Origin: Watersipora subatra
Taxonomy: Eukaryota; Bryozoa; Gymnolaemata; Cheilostomatida; Watersiporidae
Assembly: GCF_963576615.1 (NCBI RefSeq)
Contig: NC_088711.1
Coordinates: forward strand, 13,687,869-13,751,868
Length of the DNA: 64,000 nucleotides
Reading direction: 5' to 3'
Under the pieces are notes generated by a model. The model did not search any database, was not told the origin of the DNA, and saw only the letters and a list, made by a program, of their open reading frames with translations. Both the position numbers and the translations under genes were made by a program. Position 1 is the stretch's first letter. Every line of letters begins with the position of its first letter. Below, piece by piece: positions 21,801 to 30,597 of the stretch.

Positions 21801-24800
21801 ACCATACATAGATGATAGCTGCTACCATACATAGATGATAGCAGCTACCATACACAGATGATAGCTGCTACCATACATAGATGATAGCTGCTACCATACA
21901 TAGACGATAGTGGCTACCATACATAGGCGATAGTGGCTACCATGCATAGACGATAGCGGCTACTATACATAGACGATAGTGGCTACCATACATAGACGAT
22001 AGCTGCTACCATACATAGGTGATAGCGACTACCATACATAGATGATAGCGGCTACCGTACATAGATGATAGCGGCTACTATACATAGACGATAGCGGCTA
22101 CTATACATAGACGATAGCGGCTACCATACATTAATGATAGCGGCTACCATACATAAATGATAGCTGCTACCATACATAGATGATAGCTGCTACCATACAT
22201 AGATGATAGCGGCTACCATACATAGACCATAGCTGTTACTATACATAGATGATAGCTGCTACCATACATAGACGATAGCTGCTACCATACATAGATGATA
22301 GCTGCTACCGTACATAGATGATAGCGGCTACCATACATAGATGATAGCTGCTACCATACATAGACGATAGTGGCTACCATACATAGACGATAGTGGCTAC
22401 CATACATAGACGATAGCGGCTACTATACATAGACGATAGTGGCTACCATACATAGACGATAGCTGCTACCATACATAGATGATAGCAGCTACTATACATA
22501 AATGATAGCTGCTACCATACATAGATGATAGCGACTACCATACATAGATGATAGCGGCTACTATACATAGATGATAGCGGCTACCATACATAGATGATAG
22601 CGGCTACTATACATAGACGATAGCGGCTACTATACATAGACGATAGCGGCTACTATACATAGATGATAGCTACTACTATACATAGATGATAGTGGCTACC
22701 ATACATAGATGATAGTGGCTACCATACATAGACGATAGCTGCTATCATACATAGACGATAGCTCCTATCATACATAGACGATAGCTGCTATCATACATAG
22801 ACGATAGCTGCTATCATACATAGATGATAGCTGCTACCATACATAGATGATAGCTGCTACTATACATAGATGATAGCTGCTACCATACATAGATGATAGC
22901 GGCTACTATACATAGATGATAGCTGCTACCATACATAGACGATAGTGGCTACCATACATAGACGATAGTGGCTACCATACATAGACGATAGCGGCTAGTA
23001 TACATAGAGGATAGCGGCTACCATACATAGACAATAGCGGCTACCATACATAGATGATAGCAGCTATCATACATAGATGATAGCTGCTACCGTACATAGA
23101 TGTTTGGTTTGGAGGTTGAACTACTGAGTAGCACAATTAAGATTGGTGAATGTTGATGTTACAGTGGGCGCAGCCATAGCTACAAGGTCTGGACCAGTCC
23201 ATTCTGAGATCATTACCTTTGAATGTGCTCCAAATCTTACAGCTGTTGTTGGATCATCAAACATATCAACATGTACTAATGGAGTTTTCAGCAAACCTGA
23301 AATTCGCTGTGAACCGATCTGTCAATTACCGGAAGTAGATGGAGGGCTTACTATCAGCCACATCGCTGGGGAGGTGTGTAAATAGCGATGTGGTTATACA
23401 AAAACCAAGCAACTGGTGTTATCTGCGTGTTGATTACAGTCAAACCTCGATGTACATGTTTGTTTTGAGATTTTCTCTGCATGTTGGAGCAAATGTTTGA
23501 GGAAATACGCATGATTTCCGTATTAATTGCTTTACAGCCCAAACAATTATTGATTAATATCACTACTACTTGTAATATTAAAACAATGCATTATAAAAAA
23601 ATACAGACAAATTAAATGGTAAAAATTAAACCCTATGCAAAAAACTAGATTATCAAAGTAACGGTCACTAAATAATAATCAATAAAAATGTTTTATTTTT
23701 TTATAGAGAAGCAATAATAGTACTGTAAGCTAGGCAGTTTATAGGCTCAGAGATAGACACTGTAATAAAAATACATTACATAGCACAACTTATCTTACTC
23801 TACTTTTAATATCATTTTACATCTTATTTGCAATTTTTATCAGTTTAACCACTTTCAGTAACAACTGCAATGTTTGTTTACTTTTTTCATATATTATAAA
23901 TTGATTACAGATTAGAGTCGAATATTTTCGCGAACTTCATATCCTGTGTTGAAAAACCCTTAGAGAGTCGGCTGTATTACTTCATTACATACACAGGTTT
24001 TTATTGACCAACAAACCCTCAGACACTTAATTAAATAATCTAGTAGAATTTGATTAGGAATTCCCAATAGAGCATAAGGGGGAAAACCCTGAATCTTTGG
24101 ATATAAAACCAGTCATATAATTATGCTTGTAGGAATACGAGTTAGTCGTGACATATACTTGTAAAGATGGCTACTATTCAGCAACTGGTGCTTCTTCAGT
24201 GAACTCCACTTGTCTTGATGGAGTGGTACAACCAACGCCAACATTTATCTGCTTTCTCTCCTGCAAAGAGGTGCCTGGTACAATTAATGGTGAAGTAATT
24301 TTGCGGAGTGAAGATGATGTGTTTTACGATTGCATAACTGGATATGAGCTCCTTTCAGGTGGTTCTGTCAAATGCCAAAATGGCAGTTGGTCGCAGGATA
24401 TAGGCATAGAATGTGGACTACCATGCTCGAGTGGCCAAGTGCCACAAGGTAAAAATACCCGTGAACCGCTAGTGACGAATAATAGTTTTGTTACGGTGAG
24501 CTATGAGTGCGCTGATGATTATCATCCTGCCCGAGAGTTTGAAGCGATGCATGTGTTGTACTGTATTGATGGATTCTTTGTCTCTTTCACAGGCCCTGAC
24601 TCGGGCATGGTTTGTAATCCAGACTGTGCCATACCTCTGATACCCGCTGGAGCAAGTGTGATATGGCTGGATGAGGGCATTATTACATATGCTTGTAGAG
24701 ATGGTTATTTACATGCACAGGGAAACCTGACCATGATATGTGGTGAAGGAGAATGGAAAGGCACTCTTCCCACCTGTTTGAAACAAGAATTCGGTAAACT

Positions 24801-27800
24801 GTTCGCTGCAGCAAATGGGAAGGAAAAAGAAGAGTCGACTAGAATTTCTACAACAGCTATTACTTTAAACTCTTTTATTTCTCCATTTGACATGCACACG
24901 TCTTTGTTATCTACAATGAATGGGACCACAACACTCGGCGAGACTACGACACTCGACGAGACTACGACACTCGGCGAGACCACGACACTCGGCGAGACCA
25001 CGACACTCGGCGAGACCACGACACTCGGCGAGACCACGACACTCGGCGAGACCACGACACTCGGCGAGACCACGAAACTCGGCGAGACCACGACACTCGG
25101 CGAGACCACGACACTCGGCGAGACCACGACACTCGGCGAGACCACGACACTCGGCGAGACCACGACACTCGGCGAGACCACGACACTCGGCGAGACCACA
25201 ACATCGGGCGAGACCACAACACCGGGCGAGACCACAACACCGGGCGAGACCACAACACCGGGCGAGACCACAACACCGGGCGAGACCACAACACTCGGCG
25301 AGACAACAATACTCGGCGAGACTACAACACTCGGCGAGACTACAACACTCGGCGAGACAACAACACTCGGCGAGACAACAACACTCGGCGAGACAACAAC
25401 ACTCGGCGAGACAACAACACTCGGCGAGACAACAACACTCGGCGAGACCACAACACTCGGCGAGACCACAACACTCGGCGAGACAACAACACTCGGCGAG
25501 ACCACAACACTCGGCGAGACAACAACACTCGGCGAGACCACAACACTCGGCGAGACCACAACACTCGGCGAGACTACAATACTAGGCGAGACTACAATAC
25601 TAGGCGAGACTACAATACTAGGCGAGACTACAATACTAGGCGAGACTACAATACTAGGCGAGACTACAACACTAGGCGAGACCACAACACTCGGCGAGAC
25701 CACAACACTCGGCGAGACCACAACACTCGGCGAGACTACAACACTCGGCGAGACTACAACACTCGATGATACTACGACTTTCACCAAATCTACAAAATTT
25801 GTCAAGACTACTAAGTTCAGAGGCACGCCAACAGTCGTTAAAACTACGACACTTGGTAAGACTACAACATTCAGTTATGCTACCACAGTCAGTGAAACTA
25901 CGTCAGTCAATGAAACTACGACACTCGGTGAAACTACGACGCTCGGTGAGACTACAACTTTCACGAGGAATACAGAAGTTGCTGATACTACAAAGCTCGG
26001 TAGCACCACATCAGTTGATGAAACTACAGCAGTTGTTGAAACTACAACACTCAGCAGGACGACAACAGTTGATGAGACGACAACAGTCGATGAGACGACA
26101 ACAGTCGACGAGACGACAACAGTCGACGAGACGACAACAGTCGACGAGACGACAACAGTCGACGAGACGACAACAGTCGACGAGACGACAACAGTCGACG
26201 AGACGACAGCAGTCGACGAGACGACAGCAGTCGACGAGACGACAACAGTCGACGGGACGACAACAGTCGACGGGACGACAACAGTCGACGAGACGACAAC
26301 AGTCGACGAGACGACAACAGTCGACGGGACGACAACAGTCGACGAGACGACAACAGTCGACGGTATTACAACGCCAGAGGGCACTACAACGCCAGAGGGC
26401 ACTACAACGCCAGAGGGCACTACAACGCCAGAGGGCACTACAACGCCAGAGGGCACTACAACGCCAGAGGGCACTACAACGCCAGAGGGCACTACAACGC
26501 CAGAGGGCACTACAACGCCAGAGGGCACTACAACGCCAGAGGGCACTACAACGCCAGAGGGCACTACAACGCCAGAGGGCACTACAACGCCAGAGGGCAC
26601 TACAACGCCAGAGGGCACTACAACGCCAGAGGGCACTACAACGCCAGAGGGCACTACAACGCCAGAGGGCACTACAACGCCAGAGGGCACTACAACGCCA
26701 GAGTGCACTACAACGCCAGAGGGCACTACAACGCCAGAGGGCACTACAACGTCAGAGGGCACTACAACGTCAGAGGGCACTACAACGTCAGAGGGCACTA
26801 CAACGTCAGAGGGCACTACAACGTCAGAGGGCACTACAACGTCAGAGGGCACTACAACGTCAGAGGGCACTACAACGCCAGAGGGCACGACAACGCCAGA
26901 GGGCACGACAACGCCAGAGGGCACGACAACGTCAGAGGGCACTACAACGTCAGAGGGCACTACAACGTCAGAGGGCACTACAACGTCAGAGGGCACTACA
27001 ACGTCAGAGGGCACTACAACGTCAGAGGGCACTACAACGTCAGAGGGCACGACAACGCCAGAGGGCACGACAACGCCAGAGGGCACGACAATGTCAACTA
27101 AAATGACTTTTAGTTTCCTCACCCAAACTTCACCTGCTACCACTACATTTAACACAACCCCTAGGATGACCACACTTGATATAATTATAAGCTCTATTAG
27201 AGCTAGTACTTTTTCTAGTACTACCTCAAGTTATGAGTTTACAACTTTGAAGTCGTCTGCAGTCGCTTCTTCACAAACACCATTTAGTGGAACCAGTAAA
27301 TACAGGGAAACTACGATATCTACTAAAACTACAACTGACAAAAAGCCGACAGCATACAGCACATCGAGGAGAGTGACTCCGTCTACGGAATTGATGACAA
27401 CACCTGCTTCATCAATTATTGGTATGTTGACAGAAAAACTATTTAAAATTTGTGAATATAAAAAATTGAAAACTGGTTTTAACCCGGATTTATTCACCTT
27501 TGAAACTTTCCAAATTAAGAGCCTGAGAACTGCAAATGTAGAATCATCTGAGATTGTACACTCAGGTGCTGAAATAATACCGGTATATAATAAGAATTTC
27601 TGTTTGCAAATAACTTTTGAAATTCTTGATTAGGTTGTAGGTAAAGACATAAGTTTAGTGTATACCATAAAAACTCTGATTCAGTCTTATTTACAATAAA
27701 TCTCAAGCAGAAGCTCAGTATACATGTATTTTTGCATGTTTATCGTGATCGCATGTTATTTGATAATATGTATGTATCTTTTAAAATTGCGATCTGTTGG

Positions 27801-27940
27801 TTCTTGTAGATGATTTCGTCAATACTTACTGGACATGTAAAAGACATCAAGCCCTGCACCGTATGAAGCGTCACAGACTTTGCTATCATTGTATATTAAC
27901 TATATTTTTCAATGTACATATCGATTGTAAAGATTACTAG
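17363..27940 (+). CDS. Secreted six-CCP (sushi) protein with giant mucin-like Thr-rich domain (ten-exon model)
   Basis: Exons 17363-17432, 17556-17719, 17816-17891, 18089-18123, 18412-18663, 19961-20201, 20605-20814, 23165-23373, 24133-27421 and 27810-27940 join in frame to 1558 residues. The order is: signal peptide, a ~280-residue Cys-containing region, six CCP/sushi modules with the four-Cys pattern, then about 750 residues of Thr-rich repeats that should be heavily O-glycosylated, and a short basic C-terminus. CCP modules bind proteins or glycans in complement, adhesion and scavenger proteins, and mucin stretches act as extended stalks or gels; a secreted mucus, shell-matrix or immune role is inference. 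No membrane segment is visible unless the terminal exon is wrong. No orthologue is recognised. Confidence 0.7.
17556..17719 (+). CDS. CCP-mucin gene exon 2
   Basis: Acceptor TTTCTGTAG; the frame starts [20 protein letters not shown]. The phase-0 donor CCA|GTTAGT is the best choice, because the open frame beyond it ends at a stop before the next exon. Confidence 0.6.
17816..17891 (+). CDS. CCP-mucin gene exon 3
   Basis: Acceptor TGTGTTTTAG and donor G|GTGAGT; encodes [20 protein letters not shown] and NSPCT, with two Cys. Phase 0 in, phase 1 out. Confidence 0.6.
18089..18123 (+). CDS. CCP-mucin gene exon 4 (35 bp)
   Basis: A very short exon ([12 protein letters not shown]) inferred from matching phases between exons 3 and 5 and from CAT|GTGAGT. 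Its acceptor TTAACAAG is weak, so it is the least certain exon of the model. Confidence 0.4.
18412..18663 (+). CDS. CCP-mucin gene exon 5
   Basis: 84 codons open between AATCAG and TCA|GTAAGT, both phase 0. It contains [26 protein letters not shown] and [12 protein letters not shown]. The CVS..G....L...C pattern is faintly like a ricin-type trefoil repeat, but this is not a firm assignment. Confidence 0.7.
18780..19140. repeat. TA-rich minisatellite (18-bp ATATATACAGATATGTAG core)
   Basis: (TA)n grades into ATATACAGAT units and then about ten nearly perfect 18-bp units. It lies in intron 5 of the CCP gene. Long frames on both strands here are artefacts. Confidence 0.95.
19241..19313. other. 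Nearly perfect 73-nt hairpin
   Basis: The left arm GCTACAACGGTGTTTTGTGT continuing to GTCAG pairs with the right arm CTGACAAGTGCTGCACACAA continuing to GTTGTAGC, with only a few mismatches and a ~5-nt loop. It lies in intron 5 of the CCP gene. It could be a miRNA-like precursor or a short foldback transposon; the tiny loop favours the latter. Confidence 0.6.
19355..19490. repeat. ATACATGTATATAA tandem repeat
   Basis: Short palindromic units (ATACATGTATATAAATACAT) repeat about eight times. The array ends at an ACCCGGCATTGCCCG motif at about 19509 that also starts other dispersed repeats in the window. Confidence 0.9.
19495..19890 (+). mobile_element. SINE-like repeat (CCCGG start, tRNA-like segment)
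   Basis: It begins TAGCTGCGCTACCCGGCATT and shares AAAAATCAGCTTATAAA and following text with 46860-47150. The 19705-19800 part keeps a degenerate tRNA-like layout (GAGACGTCGAAC...GAAATCAAATC) before an AATAGCTATAGCTGAACACG tail seen in the other copies. Confidence 0.5.
19961..20201 (+). CDS. CCP-mucin gene exon 6
   Basis: Acceptor TCTGTTGCAG, donor T|GTATGT. The frame ([20 protein letters not shown]...) continues the exon 5 domain and ends with CSTRWWFTQ. Four Cys are present. Domain unassigned. Confidence 0.75.
20605..20814 (+). CDS. CCP-mucin gene exon 7: CCP module 1
   Basis: Acceptor TTTCAAG, donor T|GTGAGT. Encodes [15 protein letters not shown]...AQYEC...LILQCSYG...LSCLPEC: the four Cys, the aromatic-Cys step and the Gly of a CCP/sushi module, then the first Cys of module 2. 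Confidence 0.8.
20999..21335. repeat. 31-bp tandem array, about 11 copies
   Basis: The unit is TACCTGTAACTCTTAGGCTC plus ACCAAGTGGGG, very homogeneous, in intron 7 of the CCP gene. Confidence 0.95.
21622..23101. repeat. 23-bp tandem array, about 64 copies, with inverted first unit
   Basis: The unit is CATACATAGATGATAGCGGC plus TAC. The leftmost copy (CATGTATGGTAGCCGCTATC...) is in the opposite orientation to the rest. The array fills most of intron 7 of the CCP gene and stops about 60 bp before exon 8. Confidence 0.95.
23165..23373 (+). CDS. CCP-mucin gene exon 8: CCP module 2 and start of module 3
   Basis: Acceptor GATGTTACAG, donor GAG|GTGTGT. Encodes ITFECAPN...[16 protein letters not shown], completing module 2, then [20 protein letters not shown], the start of module 3. 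Confidence 0.8.
23374..24132. other. Intron 8 of the CCP gene
   Basis: AT-rich intron without repeats or frames of note. Confidence 0.6.
24133..27421 (+). CDS. CCP-mucin gene exon 9: CCP modules 3-6 and mucin-like domain
   Basis: Acceptor ATGCTTGTAG, donor G|GTATGT. Residues 1-~215 finish CCP 3 ([10 protein letters not shown]...STC...TFIC) and hold CCP 4 (SCKEV...FYDCITGY...VKCQNGSW...EC), CCP 5 (PCSSG...YECADDY...LYC...MVC) and CCP 6 (DCAIP...YACRDGY...MICGEGEW...PTC). The rest is Thr-rich: (TTTLGE)n, a degenerate spacer, (TTTVDE)n, ([12 protein letters not shown])n, and a non-repetitive Ser/Thr tail. The frame stays open to 27633, so read-through termination there is the alternative to splicing. 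The long frames on the other strand and in other phases are artefacts of the 18-bp period. Confidence 0.88.
24924..25767 (+). repeat. Coding 18-bp array A (TTTLGE), about 47 copies
   Basis: The unit is ACCACGACACTCGGCGAG with variants TCGGGC/CCGGGC (Pro) and ATACTAGGC (Ile) in contiguous blocks. Third-position variants cluster in runs, as expected from block duplication. Confidence 0.95.
26059..26364 (+). repeat. Coding 18-bp array B (TTTVDE), about 17 copies
   Basis: The unit is ACGACAACAGTCGACGAG with GACGGG and GCAGTC variants; each copy carries a GTCGAC palindrome. Confidence 0.95.
26371..27090 (+). repeat. Coding 18-bp array C ([12 protein letters not shown]), about 40 copies
   Basis: The unit is ACTACAACGCCAGAGGGC. 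CCA (Pro) and TCA (Ser) versions form alternating homogeneous blocks. Confidence 0.95.
27810..27940 (+). CDS. CCP-mucin gene exon 10 (candidate terminal exon)
   Basis: Acceptor GGTTCTTGTAG in phase 1 fits exon 9. It encodes [20 protein letters not shown] and a short Cys/His/Phe-containing tail to TAG. AATAAA at 28283 is a plausible polyadenylation signal. There is no family evidence; the assignment rests on phase and splice motif only. Confidence 0.4.
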
Positions 27941-28505
27941 TAAATATTCTTTTGAAAGTTTTACACTTCAAAGACAGTTGTATGTGCTTTTCCAATTATC
28001 TGCACCTGACAAACAACTTTCTGCCACTTATCTCTCTCTCAATTAAGTCAACAGGGAGACAATCACTACAATTGTTTATACATGCTTTTATTTGTTCTCG
28101 AGATTCTGTTGTTGAACAATTCTCTAATGCTTTATTGGGTTTCAAGGCTCACTTCATTGATACTTTTACACAAATAACTTTATTGTATAGGAAAAGATGA
28201 AAAATTAGTGATTTGAAAAGTTAGAAATGATTAACTGTTAAACCTCTACAAAAAAGTTCAACAGATTTATTTGTACGTATAGAATAAAACTGGAATATGA
28301 GAAACTTGGCAAGTCTACGGAATAATATTAGTTAAGCTACATTTTATTTAGTCATCTTTTCAATAACTCGACTACTAAACTATAAAGGGAAGATATAATT
28401 GAAAACCATTGAACTTTGAACACAAATGCAGTTATTCTTTATAGTAGGTTATTTGAATAATACTGAAATACTATTAATATACATAAGATATTGTACAAGA
28501 GATCT
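27941..28505. other. 3' flank of the CCP gene
   Basis: Contains the AATAAA at 28283-28288. An 82-codon frame at 27952-28200 has no support. Confidence 0.5.
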
Positions 28506-28507
28506 AA

Positions 28508-28641
28508 GATAGGCAAAGGTGGTATTTATCATGGGAGAACTGAGTGCTTCAGCAAACACGGAAACCTTTCTTCTGAATGTTCGGTGGTTCTTGCTGGACT
28601 CTGCCATTCAGCTAAAATTAGAAAAAGTGCACATTACCTTG
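28508..28641 (+). CDS. Candidate exon of an unidentified gene (a)
   Basis: One frame is open through KIGKGGIYHGRTECFSKHGN, then VVLAGLCHSAKIRKSAHYL, ending at G|GTAATG. It joins in phase across a 53-bp GT..AG intron to the next entry. The left border is uncertain and no Met was found in frame. Family not recognised; it may be a remnant of a gene duplicated from elsewhere. Confidence 0.35.
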
Positions 28642-28694
28642 GTAATGTCGTATAGTCGCGTAGCATAAAAATTAAAGTCATAACGTTCTTTCAG

Positions 28695-28801
28695 CTCGTG
28701 ACCAATTTGAAAAAATTGAGTCTGTGTTGAAGTTACCAGAAGATTTGTCTAAGAAGTTCAACCTGAGAGATTTATTTAAATCCACTGAAAAATTTTCATG
28801 A
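28695..28801 (+). CDS. Candidate terminal exon of an unidentified gene (b)
   Basis: After GTTCTTTCAG the frame reads ARDQFEKIESVLKLPEDLSK and KFNLRDLFKSTEKFS to a TGA. It is charged and helix-like, with protein-like composition. The partner upstream exon ends in the matching phase. Not recognised. Confidence 0.4.
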
Positions 28802-29022
28802 AGCAAGAATGCATTAAATATCAATGTGCTAGACGTGCCCTGACTCAGTCTGTTGAACTACACACGCACACGCGGGCACACACACCTTTGTTCTGAATTA
28901 ACCTTAACTATTTAAATTATGTGCCACAACAACATAAAATCTTAAGGTATCATATTTTTGAAATGAGTCCATTATCTCAGTTGCTAATTAAACTTGTCAA
29001 GCGATTATTGAATGTTTGACAA

Positions 29023-29125
29023 TCATGCAGTTAGTCGCTGGTGCTGGCAGTTCACGAGCAAGGCTCGAGTGTTACGGGATACAGCATTCGGTTCACTGCA
29101 CTTATCGAGTCCACCACCATCAACT
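29023..29125 (-). CDS. Possible alternative last exon of the CNBD-like gene
   Basis: The last firm exon overlaps a strong AA|GTAAGT donor at its stop. Using it, phase 2, an acceptor at 29126 (CCGAAGCTCAG) would add 34 codons starting VDGGGLDKCSEPNAVSRNTR. Only phase and splice motifs support this. Confidence 0.25.
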
Positions 29126-29540
29126 CTGAGCTTCGGATGTAAGTAAAATAGCTTAGAGAAATCCCTTACATGTAATGTAAGTTTAACTTGTAACTCATTA
29201 GTCAATCTATAAACTATGGTAATTACCTCCTCTCTGTTTGCTGGTCTCGCAGCTTTTCGTCTGCTTATAGTTGTTTCCTTTGCTTTCTGTGTCTGTCTAT
29301 ATAAAATGATTTATGGGTAAGTTTGAGAGTCTTATGTTCAAATCTATTTGACTCTTTTAGTTGGCAAGTGATGAAGACTTACTATTTTAGGTTAGTTAAA
29401 AAATGCTTCATTTGACTAACGCACAGTCGGTGCACGTGTGTTTAGTTTTACAAACTACATGTATCTTCTGGCATCTGACAGTTGCATTTAAATATATACA
29501 TACATGTTTATACGTATACGGACTCACATATGTATACGAA

Positions 29541-29582
29541 TGTGAGTATTATATACGTATGTATATGTATATAATACTCACA
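29541..29582. repeat. 16-bp perfect inverted repeat in TA-rich DNA
   Basis: TGTGAGTATTATATAC and GTATATAATACTCACA flank a 10-nt spacer, so the segment can extrude as a cruciform. It sits in a 180-bp block of GTATAC/ACATGT units. Confidence 0.85.
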
Positions 29583-29903
29583 TGTATGTATACGCATACA
29601 TATATCATAAATATACATGTACGTACTCACATACGTATACATATATTAATAATATTAATAAAATATTAATAATTAACTTAAGCTAGTAACTTGAACTAGC
29701 TATAATTAAGTTATAAGCTAGGAAATCAGCTCACTATTATAAAAGCCATGCTTATTATTACGGTGTGTCATGATCTCTCACGCAATCAATCATGATCTCT
29801 AAGCGTGCTAGCACTAACCAATAGTATGTTTGCTAGCGCTTCAAGAGTGTGTATTTTAACTGATGTAATGAGTATGACCATAATTATTTTATTGTACAGC
29901 AAT

Positions 29904-30040
29904 GTAGCCGCTTAGCCTAGTAGTTAGCACGCCTGTCTGCCGAGCTGGAAGTTCATATCCAGTGCGAAGCAGATTTTTTGTTCCCATAACTTTATCGCTA
30001 TAACTGGACAGTCAAACAAACATTGAGATTTATATATAAC
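29904..30040 (+). mobile_element. tRNA-derived SINE
   Basis: GTAGCCGCTTAGCCTAGTAG...GTTAGCACG resembles an A box and GGAAGTTCATATCCAGTGCG a B box of a tRNA-like RNA polymerase III promoter. The tail (CTATAACTGGACAGTCAAAC) matches the copies at 36810, 46700 and 48045. Confidence 0.6.
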
Positions 30041-30319
30041 CATGTGTAAATATGCATGTACGTATATATGTGTATATACGTAACTACATACATACATATC
30101 TATAAATTGGTTGACTAAGATGCTCTCTAATCTATAGATAAAGCTTTCATCAGCCAGTCCATAGAGAATGAATTTCAATTACTGTAAGTATTATGTGTAA
30201 ATCACAGTTACACAGTGTAGAAGCTGAGCACATACTTGAACTAGTTGAAAGACCACAACAATGACAACCTGTACTAGCACACTGCACTACTAACTTCAAG
30301 CAGGTGTAAGTCAACCAAC

Positions 30320-30597
30320 TTACTTGTTGTCTCTCTGCTTCTGTAACCTTTCGTACTCGAGGTAGAGATGAGCAAACCTCTGCGCTATAATCTCCATTAA
30401 ATGAATACTAGGAAATCGTTGCGCTCTGTTAGTGAGTTTGACCAAAGCATTGTGAGCAATATATCTCCCTGTCGAGGTGTGCCGTCGAGTGACCAACCTC
30501 TCATAGTTGCGCAAGTCAATAGCGAAGGCTTCTGTATACTGCTCGCAGGTAACTGACTGCATGTATGTGGGTAAGTTTGTGGATAACTCTATGTCGC
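30320..30597 (-). CDS. CNBD-like gene, last firm exon
   Basis: Acceptor AACTTTCAG; encodes DIELSTNLPTYMQSVTCEQY, then EAFAIDLRNYERLVTRR and a basic helical tail ending LQKQRDNK. The stop overlaps a consensus GTAAGT donor, so the transcript may continue. Confidence 0.8.

Larger units (their letters stand above)
28802..29903. other. Region between the + and - strand genes
   Basis: Holds a short CA-rich run near 28863, an optional minus-strand exon at 29023-29125, and a TA/GTATAC-rich block at 29480-29660. No other gene seen. Confidence 0.5.

Noticed and set aside
20999-23101. CRISPR-like repeat arrays
   Set aside because: Units are directly adjacent without unique spacers, and the DNA is eukaryotic. 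These are minisatellites.
24705-27173. Large frames on the opposite strand and other phases of the mucin arrays
   Set aside because: The 18-bp period keeps all frames open. Only the Thr-rich plus-strand frame is continuous with CCP modules.
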